Positions 1 through 5,357 of a stretch of DNA of 5,966 nucleotides are shown in pieces. Below the pieces are notes generated by a model that was not told where the DNA came from, searched no databases, and saw only the letters and a program-made list of their open reading frames with translations. The translations under genes were made by a program, and so were the position numbers. The first letter of the stretch is position 1, and every line of letters begins with the position of its first letter. This stretch comes from Gemmatimonadota bacterium (GTDB taxonomy: Bacteria > Gemmatimonadota > Gemmatimonadetes > Longimicrobiales > Gaopeijiaceae). The stretch is taken from the NCBI GenBank assembly GCA_007127575.1, contig SKZC01000073.1, positions 1 through 5,966 of the forward strand, given 5' to 3'.

Positions 1-1090
1 GGTGGAGCGGCAGGAGCCGGAGATCGGTATCCGCGAATCGCAGCTCCTCACCCAGGTCCACACCCAGCGTCCCCTGGATCCGGCTCCCCTGCGCGGTCAG
101 GTCCAGGTCTCGGAGGCGAACGCGCAGGGCGTCCACGGGTCCCGTCGCGGTAAAAACCAGGCTTCCCTCGGCGGAAGGGAGACGGGGCTCCACCCAGCGG
201 AAGTCCTCCAGGCGTACGAGGGGAAGGTGGAGGTCCACCTCCAGCTCCATGGGCTCACCCCAGGCCACCCGAACCATGCCCGCGCTCTCGGTCCCGGAGA
301 GCCAGAGGCGCTCCGCCAGGGCCGTGATCCCCTGGGGATCCCGGACCACTGAACCGCGAAAGTCCTCCAGGTGCACCGGATCGTCCAGGAGCTCCGCCAC
401 CAGGGAGAGGCTCTCCGCGTGGATCACTTCCCCCTCTCGGTCGGGCTCCAGGATGGAGACCTCGCGGAATCGGCCCTGGATCTCCCGGAAGCCCAGCACC
501 TGGAGGCGCTCCCCGGACTCCAGGTCTTCCACGGTGGTGAAGGGCGAGTCCTCACCTTCCTCCACCGGGAGTCGGATGGTCACGTCGCCGTCGTGGAGCG
601 CCAAGCCGCGAAGGCCCAGGCGGACCCGGGGCTCCTCTTCGTCCACCGGATCGGGCTCCTCCACCACGGGGTCCCGGGGCTCCGGGGAGAGGAAGATCCG
701 CTCCACGTTGGTAGCCTCGTCTCCCGGCCGCCGCTCCACCAGCACGGTGGGGGACCAGATCTCCACCGGGACGAGGACGAACTCCCTTCGGAGGAGATCC
801 CGGACCGAGTATTGGACCCGGACCGAGTCCACCGCCAGGAAGGGTCCGCCGTCCAGATCCGTGATGGAGATCCCCTGTAGGGTAACGCCTCGAAGGAGCC
901 CGTCGGAGCGGATCCCCTCCACCTCCACATTCCCCTGGATCCGGTCCTGGAACTGGCCCAAGGCGATGCGGAGGGCCAGGTCGTGGCCCGGGGCGGTATA
1001 CAGGAGGAGGAGGACCCCCAGCAGGGCCAGGAGCACGAGTCCTGCCAGGGTTCCCAGCATCCAGGCGCCCACCTTCCACACTCTCGCCAT
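1..1090 (-). CDS. tamB: TamB/AsmA-like translocation and assembly protein, N-terminal part (runs off left edge)
   Basis: I translated this frame by hand. It is open without a stop from an ATG at 1090-1088 to the window edge, giving 363 residues plus one base. Residues 1-10 are short and basic, and residues 11-31 form one strong hydrophobic helix ending in LLLLY, which fits an inner-membrane anchor with the rest in the periplasm. After it comes a run of short alternating hydrophobic/polar strands of the kind DIQGNVEVEGI, LRGVTLQGI and LAVDSVRVQYSVRDLL, as at the start of TamB (DUF490) and AsmA-like bridge proteins. Residues 134-156 are a proline- and acid-rich linker. In the known family, TamB spans the periplasm as a hydrophobic-grooved beta-taco, docks on TamA, and acts in outer-membrane protein assembly and phospholipid transport. 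The start lies 2 bases after the tamA stop, so translation is probably coupled. The conserved C-terminal domain is outside the window, so the TamB call rests on the N-terminus and the tamA neighbour. Confidence 0.85.
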   Translation of the reverse strand, partial: MARVWKVGAWMLGTLAGLVLLALLGVLLLLYTAPGHDLALRIALGQFQDRIQGNVEVEGIRSDGLLRGVTLQGISITDLDGGPFLAVDSVRVQYSVRDLLRREFVLVPVEIWSPTVLVERRPGDEATNVERIFLSPEPRDPVVEEPDPVDEEEPRVRLGLRGLALHDGDVTIRLPVEEGEDSPFTTVEDLESGERLQVLGFREIQGRFREVSILEPDREGEVIHAESLSLVAELLDDPVHLEDFRGSVVRDPQGITALAERLWLSGTESAGMVRVAWGEPMELEVDLHLPLVRLEDFRWVEPRLPSAEGSLVFTATGPVDALRVRLRDLDLTAQGSRIQGTLGVDLGEELRFADTDLRLLPLH

Positions 1091-1092
1091 GG

Positions 1093-3345
1093 TCAGAAGG
1101 CCTGGCCGATGGAAAGGTGAAACTGGAACCGCCGGAGGGAGAAGGCGTCCTCCTCATCGAAGGGGACCCGGGGACCCAGCAGGGCCAGCTCCTCGGAAAG
1201 GACGTACTCCAGGAGCACCCCTTCCGGGCCTCGAAGGCGCTGGTCCGGGCGATGCCGCGCCGGATTGTAGGCTTGGATCTGGGAGGTCACCACCTGGAGG
1301 TCCTGTCCCCCCCCCAAGCGATATCCCAGATCCACACGGACTGGACCGATGGGGGTCATGTACCGGACCCCGAAGCCCGGGGCCGCCTCCAATCCGCTGA
1401 GAGACATGTCCCGGGGCTCGGCCCAGACCTGGCCGAAGTCCAGAAACGCCGCCCCCCGCCAGAGAGCCGAGCCCAGGGAAAATCGGAGCTCCACGCTTCC
1501 CTCCATCACCGCAGACCCACCGGTGGGACGGGAAAGAAAGACACCGTCGGCAAGAGGAGAGGCGTCGCACTCCAGGGTGAGGACGGCCTCGGGGCTACAG
1601 ACGGGCCGACCCGCCTCGTCGGTGGACTGGAGCAACCGATCCACGCCCACGGTGAGGACCCGGGGACCGAGTTGGTTCTGCCCGTAGCCCCGCACGCTGT
1701 TGGAGCCCCCGGAGAAGAAGCGCTTCTGAGGGTGGGCGATCCTAAGTCCCGCGACTCCCACCTGGTCTCCTTGAAACCGACCCGTCTCCAGCCATCCTCC
1801 CCGGAGCCGCGTGGCCAGCGTCAGATCGGTCCCCACCTGACGGAACCAGGTCCCCTCCACGATGGCCCGGTGATGGGAGAACTGGGAGCCTGTCCACTCC
1901 GAGGCGTGCTCCAGATCCGCCGTGAGGGTGTAGCCGGCGGTGGGGGCCAAGGCAACGTTCGTCCGATCCCGGACGAAGGAGATCCCCACCGGAAAGAGGC
2001 GGTTCGTGGCCTGGAGGGCGTCGATGTCCTGGGGGTCGCAGATGAGAAAGCTGGTGCAGAAGAAGACCTCGGCGGCATTCAGGCTGGCGACCTGGGGCCG
2101 GTACGAGAGGGTCAGCGACGTGCCGGGTCCCATTGACCGGCTGAAGCCCAGGTTCGTCCCGAAGGCCTGCCGAACGAAGACGTCCTGGAGGCTCTGTCGC
2201 TCCGCGAAGACCGAAGCGGTGAGGGTATTCCGAGGAGAGAAGATCCAGGGCTGGGTGAAGTCGGCGGAAAGGCTCCAGTTCACCTCCCCGTACTCGTCGG
2301 TTCCCGCCTGGGGACAGAGCTCGTCCCGGAAGGTGGAGGTAAGGAGGTTGGAGACCCTCCCCCGCACCACCAGGCGGCGGGCGCCCCCCATGAAGTTCCG
2401 ACTGGACCACCGGTTGTCCGTGTTGAAGCACTCGGCCGTGGTCCACCCCGCCCCGGCACGGACCCGGTGGGAGTGGCCCTCGTTGACCTGGACCTGGAGA
2501 GGAACCACCTCCTCCGGGTCGTGCTCCAGGTCCTGTGTGATGGCGGCGTGCCGAAAGATGTCCAGGTTGAAGAGGTTTCGCTGACCCGAGAAGACGAGCT
2601 CCTCGGAGTAGAGATCCCCTTCCTGGAAGGGGAGCATCCGCAGAATGACAGACTCCTCGATCTTCTCGTTTCCCACCACCTGGATGGGTCCGAAGCGGGT
2701 CAGGGGGCCGGGGTAGAGCTCGAACTCCACCTCCGCCTGGTAGGGATCGTCGCTGGGGATGAAGAGGTGGCGGAGGACCTCGGCGTGGGCGTATCCCCGG
2801 TTTCGAAGCCTTCGGGCCAGGGTCTCCCGGGTCCGGTCCATGGCGATGAGGTTCAGGGGGTCACCCTCCCGCACCGGGAGATCCTGGAAGACCTCCGGGT
2901 CGTCCACCTCGTCCACCCCCGTGACTTCCAGTGAGGCGATCCGGACGGGCTCCCCCTCCTGAATCCGAAAGGTCACCCGTGCCCGCTCCTCTTCGGTGCG
3001 CGTCACCACCGTGTCCACCTGAGCCTCCCGGTACCCTCGCTGGTAGTAGAAGATGAGGATCCGGGCGAAATCGTCCCGGAGGATCCGGGGGTGGAGGAAG
3101 GCGGGGTCCAGGGCGAAGTCGGCGCCTGCCCAGCAGAAGGGCTGAAGGACGAATGAGCGGCAGGCCGTGGGCCGGGTGAGAATGGCGTTGGCCAGGGACC
3201 GGTCCGGAAACCGTTCGTTCCCCTCGAAGTCCAAGGCGACCAGCTCCGGTCGGGAGACCTGGCCTTCCACCGCCTCCGGGAGGAACGGGTGGAGCGCGAG
3301 GGTAAAGAGAAGGGCCGGCACGACCCCCTGGAGGGCCCGCTTCAT
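1093..3345 (-). CDS. tamA: TamA-like Omp85 outer-membrane assembly protein (three POTRA domains plus beta-barrel)
   Basis: A 750-residue Omp85 family protein. The frame can be opened 24 codons earlier, but the ATG at 3345 is chosen because it begins a good Sec signal peptide (MKR, a hydrophobic stretch to about residue 19, cleavage near residue 28) and makes an ATGA overlap with the preceding stop. Three POTRA-like units follow at about residues 33-132 (FEGNERF, YYQRGYREAQV), 136-213 (LEVTGV, RLRNRGYAHAEV) and 218-290 (IQVVGNEKI, then a FNLDIFRHA segment). The barrel covers about 291-750 and holds the Omp85 signature VRGY at 551-554 and a TPIGPVRVDLGYRLG strand near 664-678. It ends in an aromatic-rich strand finishing on Phe750, the form of the beta-signal read by BAM. 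Three POTRAs rather than BamA's five, together with the tamB gene behind it, favour TamA over BamA. TamA from E. coli is shorter (about 577 residues); extra length lies in POTRA1 and the surface loops. Eight cysteines occur as four close pairs. No strong ribosome site precedes the ATG, so coupling to the upstream gene is likely. Confidence 0.9.
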   Translation of the reverse strand: MKRALQGVVPALLFTLALHPFLPEAVEGQVSRPELVALDFEGNERFPDRSLANAILTRPTACRSFVLQPFCWAGADFALDPAFLHPRILRDDFARILIFYYQRGYREAQVDTVVTRTEEERARVTFRIQEGEPVRIASLEVTGVDEVDDPEVFQDLPVREGDPLNLIAMDRTRETLARRLRNRGYAHAEVLRHLFIPSDDPYQAEVEFELYPGPLTRFGPIQVVGNEKIEESVILRMLPFQEGDLYSEELVFSGQRNLFNLDIFRHAAITQDLEHDPEEVVPLQVQVNEGHSHRVRAGAGWTTAECFNTDNRWSSRNFMGGARRLVVRGRVSNLLTSTFRDELCPQAGTDEYGEVNWSLSADFTQPWIFSPRNTLTASVFAERQSLQDVFVRQAFGTNLGFSRSMGPGTSLTLSYRPQVASLNAAEVFFCTSFLICDPQDIDALQATNRLFPVGISFVRDRTNVALAPTAGYTLTADLEHASEWTGSQFSHHRAIVEGTWFRQVGTDLTLATRLRGGWLETGRFQGDQVGVAGLRIAHPQKRFFSGGSNSVRGYGQNQLGPRVLTVGVDRLLQSTDEAGRPVCSPEAVLTLECDASPLADGVFLSRPTGGSAVMEGSVELRFSLGSALWRGAAFLDFGQVWAEPRDMSLSGLEAAPGFGVRYMTPIGPVRVDLGYRLGGGQDLQVVTSQIQAYNPARHRPDQRLRGPEGVLLEYVLSEELALLGPRVPFDEEDAFSLRRFQFHLSIGQAF
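1307..1315 (-). repeat. Run of nine G in the tamA coding strand
   Basis: The plus strand has nine C in a row. On the coding strand this makes TTG GGG GGG GGA, Leu677 and Gly678-680, in a barrel strand/turn near the C-terminus. The downstream frame reads correctly to the terminal Phe750, so the tract is in frame here. Slippage by one base would remove the last strands and the C-terminal beta-signal. Confidence 0.85.
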
Positions 3346-4223
3346 GGAGAGCGCTGGAGCTGTGGCACAGAACGCTCCGCGTCCGCCGGGTCTCTGGACA
3401 GGAAGGGCGTGCCCCATCGCCGGAAGGTGTGAACGCTGGTGGGCAGGAACGCTCCATCCTCCCGGGAGAGCATCCGGTGCACGATCGCGAGTCGGTCCTT
3501 ATGCACCCGGATCACGTTGCAGGAGTTCTTCGCCACTTCCCGGGCGCGTCCCCGTCGGGAGGTGGTGGTGCCGCACTGGACGATCACGATCCCCCGATCC
3601 CGCTCCTCTCCAGGGTGCGCATCCAGGGAGTTCCCGATGTAGGATCGGTGCAGATGCCCCCCGAGAACGAGCTCTACCCCCATCTCCAGGAAGGCGTCCA
3701 GAATGCGACCGGCGCCGGGGATGGGCCGGTCCCGCTGATAGTCCGGGGCAGAGGCCAGGTGATGATGGAGGACGACGATCCGGACCGCATCGGAGGGTGC
3801 TCCACGGAAGGCGCGGCGGGCGAAGTCGAGTTGATCCCGGCCCACCCGGCCGTTCACGATGGCTCGTCTGGGTGCCGTGGAATCCAACGACACCACCACA
3901 GCGCCAGGCACCCGCACCACCTGATCCAGGTCCGGAGAAATCCATTGCCTGTAGTTGCGCAGGGGCTGGAAGAGGCGTTCCCAAACGCGGTAGAGGGGGA
4001 CGTCGTGGTTTCCCGGCGTCAACACCCGGGGCACATCCGGGAGCCGTTTCAGATAGGTCGCCGCTTCACGGTACTCCTGGACCTTGGCCCGTTGGGTAAA
4101 GTCCCCCGAAAGGACCAACAGGTCCGGCTCCACCGCGTGGGCGGTGGCGACGAAGGACTCCGCCGCGTCCGGGTCGTGGGGCTTCCCGAAATGGAGGTCG
4201 GAGCCGTGAAGGATCGTGAGCAT
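3342..4223 (-). CDS. Calcineurin-like metallophosphoesterase (CpdA/Icc-type, substrate unknown)
   Basis: A complete 293-residue cytoplasmic protein with no signal peptide or membrane segment. All motifs of the binuclear-metal phosphoesterase superfamily are present in order: SDLH (Asp9, His11), SGDFTQ (Asp41), GNHD (Asn72, His73, Asp74), LHHHL (His153-155) and GGHLH (His190, His192). GNHD followed by VPLYRVWERLF resembles a widespread uncharacterised branch close to the CpdA/Icc cyclic-nucleotide phosphodiesterases. LpxH, the lipid A enzyme of the same fold, typically has GNRD and is shorter, so LpxH is less likely though not excluded. The ATG at 4223 places the first metal motif at residue 9, as usual in the family. 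A modest GGAAG ribosome site lies 5 bases upstream at 4233-4229. The stop overlaps the tamA start by 4 bases, implying co-translation with an outer-membrane assembly pair. Whether it acts on cAMP, another nucleotide, a phospholipid head group or a phosphoprotein cannot be read from the sequence. Confidence 0.9.
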   Translation of the reverse strand: MLTILHGSDLHFGKPHDPDAAESFVATAHAVEPDLLVLSGDFTQRAKVQEYREAATYLKRLPDVPRVLTPGNHDVPLYRVWERLFQPLRNYRQWISPDLDQVVRVPGAVVVSLDSTAPRRAIVNGRVGRDQLDFARRAFRGAPSDAVRIVVLHHHLASAPDYQRDRPIPGAGRILDAFLEMGVELVLGGHLHRSYIGNSLDAHPGEERDRGIVIVQCGTTTSRRGRAREVAKNSCNVIRVHKDRLAIVHRMLSREDGAFLPTSVHTFRRWGTPFLSRDPADAERSVPQLQRSP

Positions 4224-4228
4224 CGGGG

Positions 4229-4233
4229 CTTCC
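4229..4233 (-). promoter_or_regulatory. Weak Shine-Dalgarno site of the phosphoesterase gene
   Basis: GGAAG on the minus strand ends 5 bases before the ATG at 4223. It is a partial match to the ribosome-binding consensus with a short spacer. It is the best candidate near this start, because the gap otherwise reads CACCTCCTCC, which is the complement of a Shine-Dalgarno sequence. Confidence 0.4.
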
Positions 4234-4283
4234 GTTGAAGGCCCGGAGGAGGTGTCCGAAGATGAAAGATAAGGGGAGGGACC

Positions 4284-4306
4284 GAGCCCTCGAAGGGCGC
4301 GGGCTC
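4284..4306 (-). terminator. Possible weak hairpin terminator or attenuator after tsaD
   Basis: On the minus strand, about 7 bases after the tsaD stop, GAGCCC (4306-4301) can pair with GGGCTC (4289-4284) around an 11-base loop. A competing inner hairpin, GCCCT-TCG-AGGGC (4298-4286), uses part of the same bases. The sequence afterwards is C-rich (GGTCCCTCCCCTT) and reaches T-rich sequence only about 14 bases later, so it is not a classical intrinsic terminator. It could reduce read-through or only stabilise the tsaD mRNA end. In DNA this GC-rich, short hairpins arise easily by chance. Confidence 0.25.
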
Positions 4307-4313
4307 CTCGACG

Positions 4314-5357
4314 TCAGGGGACGAGGCCGGGAAAGGGGAGGTTCGCGTCGGCAGCAAGATCCAACCCGGACGTCTCCCCGTTCCGCAGGCGGAACGCCCC
4401 CGCTCGGGCCACCATGGCCCCGTTGTCCAGGGAGAGTCGGGGAGAGGCCCGGAACACCCGACCTTCGGCGCCCATCTCCTCCTCCATGCCTTGGCGTAGG
4501 GGCCCGTTGGCCGAGACCCCTCCTCCCAGGAGCACCCGACGACACCCCGTGACCTCCACTGCCCGTCGGGTCTTCGCCACCAGGACGTCCACCACGGCCT
4601 CCTGGAAGGCGGCCGCCAGGTGGGCGCGTTCCGCCTCCAGAGTTCCGTCGGCCCGGAGCTCCTCCGCACGGCCCGCCACCGCGGTCTTCAGGCCACTGAA
4701 TGAGAAGTCGAAATACTCCGGATCCGATGCCCTGCCCCCCCCTTTCAGCATGGGCCGGGGAAGGGGATGGCGGGACGGATCCCCGTCCCGAGCCAGTCGC
4801 TCCACCGCCGGTCCCCCGGGATACGGGAGCCCCAGGAGCTTGGCTACCTTGTCGAAGGCCTCCCCTGCGGCGTCGTCTCGGGTCTGCCCCAGAATCCGGT
4901 ACTCTCCCCACCTTTCCGCGTGGAGGAGAAGGGTGTGCCCCCCGGAGACCAGGAGCGCCACGAAGGGGGGCACCGCCTCTCCATTCTCCAGGACGGGCCC
5001 GAAGAGGTGGGCCTCCATGTGGTGTACCCCCACCAGGGGTCGGTCCAGGGCGAAGGTCACCGCCTTGGCCCAGGACACCCCCACCAGGAGGGCGCCAATG
5101 AGCCCGGGGCCCGCCGTCACCGCCACGGCATCCACATCCGCCAGCTTCACCCCTGCCTGGGCGCAGACCCGATCCACCACGTCGTCCAGAACCCGGAGGT
5201 GGGCCCGGGCCGCCAACTCCGGAACGACGCCTCCGTATACCTGGTGGACGTCCTGGGAGAGAATCAGGTGGGCGAGGAGCTCCTCTTCGTCTCTAAGGAG
5301 GGCGGCAGAGGTCTCATCGCAGCTCGTCTCGATGCCCAAGACCAGGGGTCCCTTCAC
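4314..5357 (-). CDS. tsaD: tRNA N6-adenosine threonylcarbamoyltransferase TsaD (Kae1/YgjD family)
   Basis: A complete 347-residue TsaD, close to the usual 335-350. It transfers threonylcarbamoyl from TC-AMP to A37 of ANN-decoding tRNAs, making t6A, in complex with TsaB and TsaE in the cytoplasm. Landmarks are clear: GIETSCDET at 8-16, VPELAAR at 45-51, metal-binding HHMEAH with His113 and His117, LVSGGHT at 136-142, GQTRDDAAGEAFDK at 157-170, PGGPAVERLA at 180-189, DFSFSGLKTA at 217-226, GGGVSANGPLR at 278-288 and LDNGAMVA with metal ligand Asp311. The frame could extend 34 codons further upstream, but that would lie inside the ybbR gene and be proline/arginine rubbish. The GTG at 5357 is chosen because it puts GIETSCDET at the normal place, overlaps the ybbR stop in GTGA, and has a good ribosome site. 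The gene is essential in most bacteria. tsaB and tsaE are not in the window. A run of eight G falls in codons 206-208 without breaking the frame. Confidence 0.97.
   Translation of the reverse strand: MKGPLVLGIETSCDETSAALLRDEEELLAHLILSQDVHQVYGGVVPELAARAHLRVLDDVVDRVCAQAGVKLADVDAVAVTAGPGLIGALLVGVSWAKAVTFALDRPLVGVHHMEAHLFGPVLENGEAVPPFVALLVSGGHTLLLHAERWGEYRILGQTRDDAAGEAFDKVAKLLGLPYPGGPAVERLARDGDPSRHPLPRPMLKGGGRASDPEYFDFSFSGLKTAVAGRAEELRADGTLEAERAHLAAAFQEAVVDVLVAKTRRAVEVTGCRRVLLGGGVSANGPLRQGMEEEMGAEGRVFRASPRLSLDNGAMVARAGAFRLRNGETSGLDLAADANLPFPGLVP
4735..4742 (-). repeat. Run of eight G in the tsaD coding strand
   Basis: The coding strand reads AAA GGG GGG GGC at Lys205 and Gly206-208, in the variable segment between PGGPAVERLA and DFSFSGLKT. 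The frame is intact on both sides. In a gene expected to be essential, phase variation is unlikely, so this is mainly a spot for sequencing error. Confidence 0.8.

Larger units (their letters stand above)
4224..4313 (-). other. 90-base intergenic leader between tsaD and the phosphoesterase gene
   Basis: The only gap of any size between the genes. Read on the minus strand it holds, in order, a GC-rich hairpin region just after the tsaD stop, a pyrimidine-rich AT-richer patch with TATCTT at 4271-4266, the octamer CACCTCCT at 4254-4247, and a weak GGAAG ribosome site at 4233-4229. TATCTT matches a sigma-70 -10 box in 4 of 6 positions, but the hexamer 17 bases upstream (TTCGAG) is a poor -35, so a promoter is possible but not shown. 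The gap could be a plain operon spacer or the start of a second transcription unit. Confidence 0.6.

Noticed and set aside
326..340. Near-perfect palindrome GATCCCCTGGGGATC
   Set aside because: It falls inside the tamB coding frame in ordinary codons, is isolated, and is too short to call a binding site.
249..1400. A 383-codon plus-strand open frame rich in Ser and Arg
   Set aside because: It lies antisense to the tamB and tamA coding frames, has a low-complexity Arg/Ser/Pro product with no motif, and arises from the GC-rich codon pattern of the real genes.
1117..2136. A 339-codon plus-strand frame opposite tamA
   Set aside because: It mirrors the Omp85 coding frame, contains no recognisable motif, and the real frame is strongly supported by POTRA and barrel signatures.
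3346..3417. Longer tamA start 24 codons upstream
   Set aside because: It would overlap the phosphoesterase by 76 bases and bury the signal peptide behind a non-hydrophobic extension; the ATG at 3345 gives a standard signal peptide and an ATGA junction.
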